A stretch of DNA of 64,000 nucleotides from Chloroflexi bacterium AL-N1 (GTDB lineage Bacteria > Chloroflexota > Chloroflexia > Chloroflexales > Roseiflexaceae): NCBI GenBank assembly GCA_013122435.1, contig WYDT01000007.1, positions 1 through 64,000 of the forward strand, given 5' to 3'. The notes beneath the pieces are model-generated. The model was not told the origin of the DNA. It saw only the letters and a list, made by a program, of their open reading frames with translations, and ran no database searches. The translations under genes and the position numbers were made by a program. Below are positions 55,670 to 64,000 of the stretch, piece by piece (position 1 is the first letter of the stretch; every line of letters begins with the position of its first letter).

Positions 55670-55734
55670 ACTCATCGCTTTATTTTAGTCTTGTACTTGT
55701 AGTGCCTATGATGTGTACATATTGAGTGGTAAAT

Positions 55735-57579
55735 ATGATCCGGAAAGCCGTGCCGCAATTCATAGATGCCCAAAGACCACTGTGGAGGCTTATACGACTC
55801 TTGCCGCAGGTGCATTTTCGTTTAACTGTGGCTCTTGCGCTCTCTATCATAGTAAGTGTAATCCTGTCAGTTACTTTTACATTGACCGTTGGTTTCCTGA
55901 TTGGGGCTATTCCTAATGTACTTAACGGTCAAATATTATCTCGCTGGTATCTACCTGTCTTAATCACAGCTGTCGTGAGTATTTTTACATCTCAGCGGAT
56001 ACTATCTCTCTTTCAAAATCTTCTAAGTAATAGTCTTGGTCGTCACTTGGAGGCATATGTTGAAGCGCAACTCATGCAGTCTGTGTTTTCAACGAGTCGT
56101 ATCGAGTATCTTGAAGACCCAGCAAACCAGGACATATTCCACGGTTCACGAGGTGCTGTACAAGGGCAATATCCGCCAACACGCGTAGTACGTGGTCTTG
56201 TGGATTTTATGACCGTACGCTTGAATATTCTCGTAACATCGGTAGTAATAATGTATATTACCTATTGGTGGCTCTCCATCACGTTGTTGATCATACTCTT
56301 TGTAGTTCGTTTCTTTGTTCGCAAGCATACGTTTGATCGTATTGAGTCGCGTTCAGGAAGTCTCAGTCAATTTCGCCGATCCACTTACTTTCTTGAGTTA
56401 GCTATCTCTCCAGAATATGCCAAAGAAACGCGTATTTTTAATTTGACTGATTGGATTATTCAGAATTTTCGGGTGCATTGGCAAAATGCTGTAACTGTGT
56501 TACGGGGAGGTCGTCATGCTCGCACACGTGTCTACATGCCCTGGGTTGTAGGTGCTGTATGTATGACACTGTGTGGTGCGTTTGCGTTGGTTGGTTATAC
56601 TACAGCAATAGGTATACTTGGGTTGACGTCATCCGTCATAGCTGCTCAATCTATGCTGCGATTGTCGTTAAATACGCTTAACATCATTCCTTCAGAGCTA
56701 TGGTTGGAATATGGGACGCCACCGATTGTGATGACCGCCAACTTGAACGGGCCTACACCACAATGTTCTGTAATAAAGGTGCCAGCGGATGTTCTGGTAC
56801 AAGACTGTGTGAAACAGGCTATTCAATTTAATCAAGTAACTTTTACCTATAGTTCATCATATGCTCCGGTACTTCGAAATTTAAACATGACCATATCGGC
56901 TGGCTCTTCTTGTGCTATCGTTGGGGCTAATGGGGCAGGGAAAACAACTCTCATTAAGCTACTGACAGGGTTATACACCCCTACTGTGGGTAATATAACT
57001 GTTGATGGGATTGATTTGACACATATACCCTCTGTGATGTGGAAACAACACATAAGTGTGGTATTTCAGGATTTTGTGCGATATGAACTATCCGCTCGTG
57101 AAAATATTGAATTAGGGGCAATACAATACATAGGAAATTATGATGCACTTGAATGTGCTGCACGTAAGGCTGGTGCTCTTGATATTATCCGACAATTACC
57201 CTATGGTTGGGATACTCTGCTATCTCGTCATTATAAGGGTGGGGTGGAGTTATCAGGTGGCCAGTGGCAAAGAATAGCACTGGCACGAGCCCTCTTTGCC
57301 GTAGAGGCTGGGGCTGATGTGTTAATTCTGGATGAGCCAACAGCTAGTTTTGATATACGTGCTGAGGCAACATTTTTTGAGCAGTTTCTTGAGTTGACCT
57401 CTGGATTAACCGTGATCCTTGTTTCCCATCGATTCTCAACAGTTCGTCATGTAGATACTATTTATGTTTTAGAGGATGGTGGCGTCATTGAGCAGGGAGA
57501 TCACGCAGAGCTCCTCCAAACCAATGGGCGATATGCACAGATGTATACATTACAATCATCCAAATTTAGGTCTCCATGA
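55735..57579 (+). CDS. ABC exporter (fused membrane and ATPase domains), first of pair
   Basis: This is a 614-residue half-transporter. The membrane domain carries about five to six helices (LTVALALSIIVSVILSVTF, VTSVVIMYITYWWL and others). The ATPase domain has Walker A VGANGAGKTTL, FQDFVRYELSARENIELG, signature LSGGQWQRIALARAL and Walker B VLILDEPTASFD. The FQDF.RYELSARENI Q-loop form is, from memory, typical of exporters in peptide natural-product clusters. The start may be ATG 55735 or GTG 55726. It overlaps the next exporter by four bases (ATGA), so the two probably form a heterodimer. Confidence 0.88.
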   Translation: MIRKAVPQFIDAQRPLWRLIRLLPQVHFRLTVALALSIIVSVILSVTFTLTVGFLIGAIPNVLNGQILSRWYLPVLITAVVSIFTSQRILSLFQNLLSNSLGRHLEAYVEAQLMQSVFSTSRIEYLEDPANQDIFHGSRGAVQGQYPPTRVVRGLVDFMTVRLNILVTSVVIMYITYWWLSITLLIILFVVRFFVRKHTFDRIESRSGSLSQFRRSTYFLELAISPEYAKETRIFNLTDWIIQNFRVHWQNAVTVLRGGRHARTRVYMPWVVGAVCMTLCGAFALVGYTTAIGILGLTSSVIAAQSMLRLSLNTLNIIPSELWLEYGTPPIVMTANLNGPTPQCSVIKVPADVLVQDCVKQAIQFNQVTFTYSSSYAPVLRNLNMTISAGSSCAIVGANGAGKTTLIKLLTGLYTPTVGNITVDGIDLTHIPSVMWKQHISVVFQDFVRYELSARENIELGAIQYIGNYDALECAARKAGALDIIRQLPYGWDTLLSRHYKGGVELSGGQWQRIALARALFAVEAGADVLILDEPTASFDIRAEATFFEQFLELTSGLTVILVSHRFSTVRHVDTIYVLEDGGVIEQGDHAELLQTNGRYAQMYTLQSSKFRSP

Positions 57580-59396
57580 TATCCAGAAAAAATAGTGTAG
57601 GGTCTGCTGTGATGAAAACGATACGGGCATCTGTTTTTATGCTGCATGTTGCATTTCGTTTAGATGTTCGACGTTCGCTGTTAGTGACTCTGCTAACTCT
57701 TATCATCGCTCTGAGCCTTTCAATGCAACCATTCTGGCTCAAATTACTTGTAGATACCTCACTCGACAGAGATATTGTCGTTGCAATGCTTGTAGGTTGC
57801 ATGGCGGCTGTTGCAATCACCATTTCCATCTTCGCTAATTGGCTTGAGACTAATGTCAGTCAGACGTTGCAAGAACAGACAAGCGCCTATATGGATGAGC
57901 AAATGGCGCGACTTTCACTTATGGTCCCAGGTTTAGTTCATCATGAACATCCGGATTATCTCGATAATATGATATTACTGCGTGAAGAACGTATGCTCAT
58001 TGGTCAATCCTTGACAGCAATGATTGATGCTCTTAGTTTACTTGTCCGTAGTCTTGTGACAGGGTTTCTATTGATCAGTGTCAGTCCATTCTTGATTCTT
58101 TTATTTGCATTGGGAGTAGTATTAGGCATATGTAGTCGTAAGGCAGAGTCTTATCGACAACTTGCATTTCAGTCAACTGCAGAACCTATACGACAAAGTC
58201 AGCATTTTTTTCACACCGTGATATCTGCACATTCATGTAAAGAACTGCTTATCTATGGTTTAGGAGCAACATTTATACATCGTCACAAATTGCATCGGCA
58301 AACGATTGATCGTATTCGTTTTCAAGGAGAGCTACAGGGATTATGCTTCCAGATACTCGGTTGGGTTCTTTTTGCATTTGGTTATATGAGCGCTCTTGTA
58401 TTTGTTATTGACCAGGGCGTACAGGGAATACTAACTCCGGGTAATGTACTAATGACAATAGGTTTAATCGCACAAATTAATGGATATACACAACGAGGGA
58501 CGCGCCAGTTTTCACATGTGTTACGTACCTTGAATGTTGTACAACGGTATTTGTGGTTTAAGGATTATGCTAAAGCACATATGCCTGTAACGACAACATA
58601 TGCCCAGTTACCCGAACGTTTAAGAAGTGGCATTCATCTTCACAATGTTACTTTTCGCTATTCACATATGACTACCAACGCACTTTCTGACATTACACTG
58701 CATTTGCCCGCTGGTTCGACGATTGCAATTGTTGGCGAAAATGGTGCTGGTAAGACTACCTTAGTCAAATTGTTGTGTCGCTTATATGCGCCAACACAGG
58801 GTATTATGACTGTCGATGGTACTGATTTACAAAGCTTTGAACTTCAGGCTTGGCGTTCATCCTTGAGTGTTAGTTTCCAAGATTTTGTGCGTTTTGAATT
58901 GACAGCACGTGAGTCTGTAGGTGTTGGTGATGTACCTCACATAGAAAACATGACTATACTTGAGCAAGCGATGATACGTGCTGGTGCTCAAGATCTTGTC
59001 CCCACATTGCCACAAGGCTGGAATACACAGTTTGGAAAACAATGGCCTGATGGTACGGATTTGTCAGGTGGCCAGTGGCAAAAGATAGCTTTAGGGAGGG
59101 CAATGGTTAGGCAACAACCGTTGCTGGTGTTTCTTGATGAACCCACGGCCGGTCTTGATGCAGATGCTGAGTATATGTTGTTTGAACGATATGCGTCACT
59201 TACTAAGAGAGTAATGCAACAAAATCAAGGTATTACCATTCTGATTAGTCATCGTTTTTCTACGGTGCGTATGGCTGACCTCATTGTTGTTTTGCAAAAA
59301 GGTTGTGTTGTTGAGACAGGAAATCACGACGATCTTATGACTGCAAATGGCTTGTATGCACAACTGTATAACATACAAGCACAAGCATATAGGTAA
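57576..59396 (+). CDS. ABC exporter (fused membrane and ATPase domains), second of pair
   Basis: This 606-residue half-transporter overlaps the first by ATGA. Membrane helices include SLLVTLLTLIIALSLSMQPF and GFLLISVSPFLILLFALGVV. The ATPase has Walker A VGENGAGKTTLVKL, FQDFVRFELTARESVGVG, signature LSGGQWQKIALGRAM, Walker B VFLDEPTAGLD. It is close in type to its partner but not a recent duplicate. A heterodimeric exporter for the cluster product is the likely function. No peptidase C39 domain is present, so any leader removal must be done elsewhere. Confidence 0.88.
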   Translation: MISRKNSVGSAVMKTIRASVFMLHVAFRLDVRRSLLVTLLTLIIALSLSMQPFWLKLLVDTSLDRDIVVAMLVGCMAAVAITISIFANWLETNVSQTLQEQTSAYMDEQMARLSLMVPGLVHHEHPDYLDNMILLREERMLIGQSLTAMIDALSLLVRSLVTGFLLISVSPFLILLFALGVVLGICSRKAESYRQLAFQSTAEPIRQSQHFFHTVISAHSCKELLIYGLGATFIHRHKLHRQTIDRIRFQGELQGLCFQILGWVLFAFGYMSALVFVIDQGVQGILTPGNVLMTIGLIAQINGYTQRGTRQFSHVLRTLNVVQRYLWFKDYAKAHMPVTTTYAQLPERLRSGIHLHNVTFRYSHMTTNALSDITLHLPAGSTIAIVGENGAGKTTLVKLLCRLYAPTQGIMTVDGTDLQSFELQAWRSSLSVSFQDFVRFELTARESVGVGDVPHIENMTILEQAMIRAGAQDLVPTLPQGWNTQFGKQWPDGTDLSGGQWQKIALGRAMVRQQPLLVFLDEPTAGLDADAEYMLFERYASLTKRVMQQNQGITILISHRFSTVRMADLIVVLQKGCVVETGNHDDLMTANGLYAQLYNIQAQAYR

Positions 59397-59435
59397 AGAT
59401 ACTATCTTCAATGTCTAACACTTACTTTCCTCATG

Positions 59436-59468
59436 TCACACGTTCATCTGAAAGGGGCGTGTGATTTT
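59436..59468 (+). terminator. Terminator at end of the 51-59 kb cluster
   Basis: TCACACG (59436-59442) pairs with CGTGTGA (59458-59464), followed by TTTT, 40 bases past the second exporter. Confidence 0.65.
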
Positions 59469-59554
59469 AACGCTACTACGTTAAAGGGGATCTCTCTCCA
59501 TGCATGTTATACTATCTGTGCAACCTGATGGGATAGAAATTCGTAAAATCAAGT

Positions 59555-61114
59555 ATGACACCAATACCAGACATTCTTTGTCCAAGCTGTCATAAGCCCT
59601 CTATATCACAAGCGCGTTTCTGTCGTTTTTGTGGTCACGATATGATCCTGAATAACGATGGACCACGATACTATATCACACGTGTCATCAAAGAGGGCGG
59701 GCAAGGCGCTGTGTACGAAACCATTGACGATGATGGTAAGGTATATGCAGTCAAGGAGATGCTCGATCGGTTTGTTGACGCACAAGAGCGTACTGAGGCG
59801 ATTGCACGCTTTAACACCGAAGCACGTATTCTCCAGCAACTCAATCATCCACGTGTACCACAGGTGTATGCTGCTTTTCAAGATGAAGGACGGCACTATC
59901 TGGCAATGGATTTTGTCCGGGGCGAGGATCTTGAAGAGATTGTCAAACGTGAAGGCGCCATAGCGGAAAAACAGGTATTAGAGTGGGCTGATCAGATCCT
60001 CGATGTGTTGGAGTATCTCCACAACAATGGTCTGATTTACCGTGATATGAAGCCCTCCAATGTGATGATTGATCATCAGCAGGGTGGTATCAAAATGGTC
60101 GATTTTGGTATTGCCAAGGTGTTACAACCGAGTGTGCGTGGCACTCAGATTGGGACACCAGGTTATGCACCGCCGGAGCAGTATCAGGGATTGGCAACAC
60201 ACGCATCGGATATTTATGCGCTTGGTGCGACCCTCCATCACTTGTTGACAGGTCGCGATCCAACCGACCATCCCCCATTTACGTTTCCTGCTGCAGTCGA
60301 TGTGAAGCCAGCCCTTACCCAGCGCACTTCGGATGCGGTGCAGCACGCATTACAGATGAAACCGGAAGATCGCTTTCAGACGATAACTGGATTTCGTACG
60401 GCTCTGGGGTTGGCACCGGTTCCTTCGACGCGTATGGTGCGAACGCCCGTTACTGCGACTGCGGCAGCCGCCCCACCATCGTCGCAACCAGCCACGTCCG
60501 TAGCGGCGGGAAAACCGTCGGCTTTCTCACCACCCAAACAGCCGACCCGCATCGATATACCGTCGACTACGCCAGTAGCGCCACCACTATCAATGAGTAC
60601 CCCACCAACGACATCGGTATCGACATCGTCGGCACAGACGAATGTGCCAACCGCGACTATTGGTTCAACGTCACCCACATCAGCGTCACCGAAAGCGCAA
60701 TCGAAAGGCCAATCAAAACGTCGTGGGATGGGATGCATTGGGCAATTGAGCCTGGCTTTGGTTGCATTTGTGCTCATAGGGTTGACGTTGGTTTTTGCTT
60801 TTCCTGATATGACGCGTCAATACATTTCGAACGTTTTTGGACTAAATACACCACAACGTCTGATCTCTCAGCCATTTGTTGCACCAGATCTTGAGATCAT
60901 TGTCTCAGCTAACACCGATGAAGCAGGATTATTGCGTGCCTTTCGTCTGGCCTATACACAGGCAGCACGTGTTCAACATGGTGAGGGTGTGCAGCTTGAG
61001 GAAGGGTCGCTTACATATCTGGGTGGTCAAACACCGGTACGGGTAGGTGAGGATGAGCGTGGGGTGCAGTATCGTGTTTCGATGCAGGGTACTATTCTGG
61101 TGCCAGAGGATTAG
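59555..61114 (+). CDS. Zinc-ribbon Ser/Thr protein kinase with one membrane helix
   Basis: This is a 519-residue PknB-type (Hanks) kinase. A zinc ribbon at residues 9-28 has four Cys (CPSC and CRFCG). The kinase domain (about 40-290) has YAVKEML, YRDMKPSNVMI, MVDFGIAKV and GTPGYAPPEQY. A Pro/Thr/Ser/Ala-rich linker follows (300-400), then one helix (LSLALVAFVLIGLTLVFAF) and a C-terminal extracytoplasmic domain of about 100 residues. No ribosome binding site is seen at ATG 59555; a 31-codon frame from ATG 59500 with AAAGGGGA upstream overlaps its start and might couple translation. Confidence 0.9.
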   Translation: MTPIPDILCPSCHKPSISQARFCRFCGHDMILNNDGPRYYITRVIKEGGQGAVYETIDDDGKVYAVKEMLDRFVDAQERTEAIARFNTEARILQQLNHPRVPQVYAAFQDEGRHYLAMDFVRGEDLEEIVKREGAIAEKQVLEWADQILDVLEYLHNNGLIYRDMKPSNVMIDHQQGGIKMVDFGIAKVLQPSVRGTQIGTPGYAPPEQYQGLATHASDIYALGATLHHLLTGRDPTDHPPFTFPAAVDVKPALTQRTSDAVQHALQMKPEDRFQTITGFRTALGLAPVPSTRMVRTPVTATAAAAPPSSQPATSVAAGKPSAFSPPKQPTRIDIPSTTPVAPPLSMSTPPTTSVSTSSAQTNVPTATIGSTSPTSASPKAQSKGQSKRRGMGCIGQLSLALVAFVLIGLTLVFAFPDMTRQYISNVFGLNTPQRLISQPFVAPDLEIIVSANTDEAGLLRAFRLAYTQAARVQHGEGVQLEEGSLTYLGGQTPVRVGEDERGVQYRVSMQGTILVPED

Positions 61115-61126
61115 TCAGCATAGTAA

Positions 61127-61158
61127 AGCCACATCACGTGTCAATAGGCGATGTGGCT
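61127..61158. terminator. Possible bidirectional terminator hairpin
   Basis: AGCCACATC (61127-61135) and GATGTGGCT (61150-61158) form a 9-bp stem between the convergent kinase and DtxR-type genes. Neither side has a long T-run. Confidence 0.5.
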
Positions 61159-61176
61159 CAGTTCTTTGCCACCGGC

Positions 61177-61899
61177 TTATTCAATGGGGGCACATTCACC
61201 CCATAAATGCTGGGCAATTTCCATAGAGAGCGTGATGTCATGGTTGCAGCGTCGCAGAGTAATACCATATGATTGAGATGCGTCCGGGATAAAGAATTGG
61301 TTGCCAGGGACAAGTTCGTTTGTTTGGAAGTAGCGCATCAAATCGGTATTCTCTTCGGCTTCTTCAACAACGCGTCGGAGCGTAAACAACGTACCTGGAT
61401 CTGCCGTATCAAGTCGGACAGTTCCCTCAGTATTTGCACCTGTGCCAGGGATGGGGTTGCCATGGGGGCATGTGGTGGCATTCCCTACCAGCGCATAGAT
61501 ACGTTCCTCAAGTGCGGGGGAGAGCGCATGTTCCAGACGGACGGCTTCTTCATGCAAGAGATGCCAGGGCATATTCATTACATCCACTAAGAAGCGCTCC
61601 AGAATGCGATGTCGTCGTACAATGTCTTCAGCTAGTTCAAATCCTTCAGCGGTGAGCGAAATCGCGCCACGTTGATCGCGCCGAATATACCCTTTGTCTC
61701 TGAGTTGCTGTACCGCATGACTCACGGTTGGTGGTTGGACTTCCAACCAACGTGCCAGATCTGCGGCAATGACTGGCTCATCACGTTGGGCAAGGTAGTA
61801 AATGACTTCAAGATAATCACGTTCTTTGTCGGTTGGTTTGTCTGCACCTACCTGACGACGGCGGCGGGGATTTTGTTTGGACACTGCAACATCGGCCAT
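61177..61899 (-). CDS. DtxR/MntR-family metal-dependent repressor (Mn-type ligands)
   Basis: This is a 240-residue regulator. The start at 61899 follows GAGGAG. It has an N-terminal winged helix (LARWLEVQPPTVSHAVQQLR). The metal/dimer domain carries RRHRILERFL and LLHEEAVRLEHALSP, and CPHGNPIPG is family-typical. A C-terminal SH3/FeoA-like domain follows (TLFTLRRVVEEAEENTDLMR). At the site where DtxR has Met10 this protein has Asp (RDYLEVIYYL, with Glu three residues on), the pattern of manganese-sensing MntR. The ligand His of LEH is kept. It probably represses metal uptake when the ion is abundant. Confidence 0.88.
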   Translation of the reverse strand: MADVAVSKQNPRRRRQVGADKPTDKERDYLEVIYYLAQRDEPVIAADLARWLEVQPPTVSHAVQQLRDKGYIRRDQRGAISLTAEGFELAEDIVRRHRILERFLVDVMNMPWHLLHEEAVRLEHALSPALEERIYALVGNATTCPHGNPIPGTGANTEGTVRLDTADPGTLFTLRRVVEEAEENTDLMRYFQTNELVPGNQFFIPDASQSYGITLRRCNHDITLSMEIAQHLWGECAPIE

Positions 61900-61968
61900 G
61901 GCAAGTTCTCCTCGCAGGCACGGTGTTTCCGACATCGAAAACGGTGTAGTTCGTTTGGTACTTCCTCG

Positions 61969-61982
61969 TTAGTTTACACTAA
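61969..61982. promoter_or_regulatory. Possible DtxR/MntR operator
   Basis: TTAGTTTACACTAA is an inverted repeat (TTAGT-4-ACTAA) whose TTAG/CTAA ends resemble DtxR-type operators. It lies 70 bases upstream of the regulator start, in the divergent region shared with the ABC ATPase gene. Confidence 0.45.
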
Positions 61983-62178
61983 TGTTAGAAAGTAAAAACG
62001 AAATCGCTTTGTGTCTGCTTAGTGGTTCTATCTCAAACTACGCTTTAGTATAGCACAGGTCGTGTGCGAGAGCAACCCTTTTTTTAAAGGGCCTATGTGC
62101 ATCTGTCTCGAGAGTTATTTGATGTGCTTTTTTTGTCCCCCATCATATTTCGTATCAATCAATAAAGTATGGTAGAAT

Positions 62179-63267
62179 ATGCTTATGATAGCAATTCACC
62201 ATACTGAAAAGAAACAAGTTGTTGCCCAACGCAGTGCGGAACTGTCGGTCATAGAAATGCGTGGTGTAAGCAAGCGTTTTGGGAAACATACCTTAGCTGT
62301 AAATGATGTATCCCTGTCGGTCCAGCAAGGTCGTTTAGTGGCCCTGCTTGGCCCAAGTGGATGTGGCAAATCAACGACGCTCCGTTTAGTGGCAGGTCTC
62401 GAGTTTCCCGATCAGGGTGAGATATGGTTAGCTGGTAAGCGTGTAGCCGGTGATGGGGCGTGGCTCCCGCCCGAGGTTCGTCGCGTCGGGATGGTGTTTC
62501 AGGATTATGCCCTTTTCCCACACCTGACCATTGGTGACAATATCGCATTTCCGCTGACCAATATGCCAGCTAGACGGCGTCATCAGCGTGTCGGCGAGTT
62601 GCTCGAATTAGTTGGCCTTGCTGGTCTTGCACAACGCTACCCACATCAAATCTCAGGTGGCCAGCAACAACGGGTTGCTTTGGCGCGGGCGATGGCTGCT
62701 GATCCGGCTGTGGTGCTGTTAGACGAGCCCTTTTCTAACCTCGATACGGCACTCCGCACCACGACACGTGAGGAAGTGCGTACTATCCTTGCTGCTGCAG
62801 GTGCCACGACCATGCTGGTAACACACGATCAGGAAGAAGCTTTTAGTCTTGCAGACACCGTTGCAGTGATGTTGGATGGGATATTGATTCAGGTTGGTAC
62901 ACCACAAGATATTTATCTGCGCCCTGCGACACGTGCTGTGGCAAGCTTCGTTGGGGCCGCGACATTCCTGCCTGGTGAGGCGTATGGTGATACCGTGGTG
63001 TGTGCACTTGGGACGTTGCCATTAGCGCGACCGGCCCACGGTGATGTCAATGTACTGTTGCGCCCCGAGTCAGTCGTGATTCAACCTGACATAGTGGGGA
63101 ATGCGTGTGTCAGAGAGGTGCGCTTTTTTGGGGCCTATCAGGCAACATGTATTCAACTGCGTGATGGAACCTGTCTGGATGCACGTGCTATCCCTCAGCT
63201 CGATCTTCGGCCTGATACGCCAGTTGCTGCAACTGTGGCTGGGCCAGTGATGGCTTACGCTACCTGA
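62179..63267 (+). CDS. ABC transporter ATP-binding protein (FbpC/PotA-type importer)
   Basis: This is a 362-residue ATPase of the ferric-iron/polyamine/sulfate importer group. It has Walker [35 protein letters not shown], signature ISGGQQQRVALARAM, Walker B VVLLDEPFSNLD, H-loop LVTHDQEEAF, and a C-terminal TOBE-like domain (LRPESVVIQPD). FbpC-type iron import is suggested by the metal regulators on both sides. No permease or binding-protein gene lies in the window. No ribosome binding site is visible; TAGAAT abuts the ATG, so a short or leaderless transcript starting near ATG 62185 is possible. Its 3' end overlaps the second regulator gene by 13 bases. Confidence 0.87.
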   Translation: MLMIAIHHTEKKQVVAQRSAELSVIEMRGVSKRFGKHTLAVNDVSLSVQQGRLVALLGPSGCGKSTTLRLVAGLEFPDQGEIWLAGKRVAGDGAWLPPEVRRVGMVFQDYALFPHLTIGDNIAFPLTNMPARRRHQRVGELLELVGLAGLAQRYPHQISGGQQQRVALARAMAADPAVVLLDEPFSNLDTALRTTTREEVRTILAAAGATTMLVTHDQEEAFSLADTVAVMLDGILIQVGTPQDIYLRPATRAVASFVGAATFLPGEAYGDTVVCALGTLPLARPAHGDVNVLLRPESVVIQPDIVGNACVREVRFFGAYQATCIQLRDGTCLDARAIPQLDLRPDTPVAATVAGPVMAYAT

Positions 63268-63998
63268 TCTGGGTGCTCTTCCTCTTCGAGGGTGTCATAC
63301 TCGCCCCAAAGTACCATCGCAATATCTGGAGAGATGCTTATTTCACGATTACCGTAGCGTAGTGTGACACCATACAGCGATGAGGTGATTAACACATACA
63401 CGGTGGTCCCTGGTACCAGTAAATTCCCTTGAAGATAACGTAAGAGGTCGATCTGCTCCTCGGCTTCCTCTGCCACCCGTCGAATAATAAAGTTGCCCTG
63501 ACCTTGCACGGTATCAAGGCGCACAAAGCCTTGTTCACGAACGTTACGTCCGGGGATGAGGTTTCCGTGTGGACAAGTGGTTGCATGGCTTACCAAAGCA
63601 CTGATATGTGCTTCAAGTGTTGGTGAGAGTGCTTGCTCCAGCCGTAATGCTTCATGATGCACGAGATGCCATGACATACCCATTATCTCGCTGAGGAAGC
63701 ATTCGAGTATGTAGTGTTGTTGCACCATGGTCTCGGCAAGTGCAAGACCAGTAGCTGTGAGCGTAATACTCCCTTTCCGATTGATAAAGCCTCGTGCTAC
63801 CAGTTGTTGGAGTGTTTGTGTAACCGTTGAAGCTGTGACATTGAGCCAGCGTGTCACATGTGCCGCAATAACAGGTTCACTCTGCTGGAGTAAATGGTAG
63901 ATGACGCGGAGGTACATGCGTTCACGGATTGTTAAGTTGTTGACGTTGTCTGCTTCATTGTGGGAGGCATTATCAGGTAGTGTGATACCGTTATTCAT
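63255..63998 (-). CDS. DtxR-family regulator, second paralogue with altered metal site
   Basis: This 247-residue paralogue of the protein at 61177-61899 has the same three-part layout (winged helix THVTRWLNVTASTVTQTLQQL-like region, metal domain, SH3-like end). The metal ligands differ: RERMYLRVIYHL has Met at the DtxR Met10 position, as in iron regulators. The paired motif reads LVHHEALRLEQALSP, where the usual final His of LEH is Gln. A different metal preference or loss of one metal site is likely. The start is 2 bases from the window edge, so its ribosome binding site is not visible. Confidence 0.83.
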   Translation of the reverse strand: MNNGITLPDNASHNEADNVNNLTIRERMYLRVIYHLLQQSEPVIAAHVTRWLNVTASTVTQTLQQLVARGFINRKGSITLTATGLALAETMVQQHYILECFLSEIMGMSWHLVHHEALRLEQALSPTLEAHISALVSHATTCPHGNLIPGRNVREQGFVRLDTVQGQGNFIIRRVAEEAEEQIDLLRYLQGNLLVPGTTVYVLITSSLYGVTLRYGNREISISPDIAMVLWGEYDTLEEEEHPDQVA

Positions 63999-64000
63999 AC

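Noticed and set aside
1..64000. tRNA, rRNA or CRISPR array
   Set aside because: No cloverleaf-like sequence, rRNA segment or regularly spaced repeats with spacers were noticed; the only short tandem repeats are in pstS.

Overview
The window looks like part of a chromosome from a Chloroflexota bacterium, probably class Chloroflexia (a Herpetosiphon- or Chloroflexales-like lineage). The basis is the form of the KARI and citramalate synthase proteins, the combined ilv-leu gene order, a PstS with a long acidic linker, a DUF1800/DUF1501 Tat pair, a GH57/DUF2270 pair, and lipoproteins with Thr/Pro-rich linkers. This is a judgement from protein sequences read by eye; no database was searched. No rRNA, tRNA or CRISPR array was seen.

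Layout. (1) 1-2116: N-terminal part of a secreted RHS/YD-repeat protein on the minus strand, visibly richer in G+C than the rest. (2) 2881-6408: decayed Tn3-family transposon. tnpR has a stop at codon 4 and lacks helix E, tnpA has two frameshifts and an amber stop, and one 38-bp inverted repeat survives. (3) 6676-23448: a large branched-chain amino acid operon starting with an apparent attenuator (a leader peptide full of Leu/Val/Ile codons followed by a strong terminator). The order is ilvD-ilvB-ilvN-smORF-ilvC-leuA-pheA-smORF-cimA-ilvE-leuC-small membrane protein-leuD-membrane glycosyltransferase-like gene-leuB. Isoleucine carbon enters through citramalate. (4) 23449-27139 (minus): GH57 glucan-branching-type enzyme, DUF2270 membrane protein, HtrA-like lipoprotein protease. 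(5) 27369-31948 (minus): pstSCAB phosphate transporter with Pho-box-like repeats. (6) 32189-35916 (minus): a three-gene module of two paralogous solute-binding-like proteins, one fused to a von Willebrand A domain, and a membrane-anchored coiled coil. (7) 36260-39445 (minus): DUF1501 and DUF1800 Tat-exported proteins. (8) 40002-43801: an isoprenyl diphosphate synthase with a degenerate first Asp motif, converging on an overlapping ureohydrolase/amidase pair. (9) 43882-48621: two paralogous TPR-like lipoproteins, a VOC protein, a sensor histidine kinase. (10) 48631-50789 (minus): a decayed RNA end-repair cassette with an intact HD-Pnk, a frameshifted RNA ligase and a truncated leading gene. (11) 51002-59396 (plus): an A+T-richer cluster that I think is the best candidate for an undescribed system. 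A 126-aa protein sits between a consensus promoter and a terminator, followed by an unknown protein, a HAD hydrolase, a kinase, a sulfotransferase, a beta-propeller and two ABC exporters, consistent with making and exporting a modified product. (12) 59555-63998: a zinc-ribbon Ser/Thr kinase, then two DtxR/MntR-type regulators with different metal ligands on either side of an iron-type ABC ATPase.

Start codons were usually chosen by Shine-Dalgarno position, and in two cases because a consensus promoter rules out upstream starts. All boundaries and functions are inferred from sequence alone.
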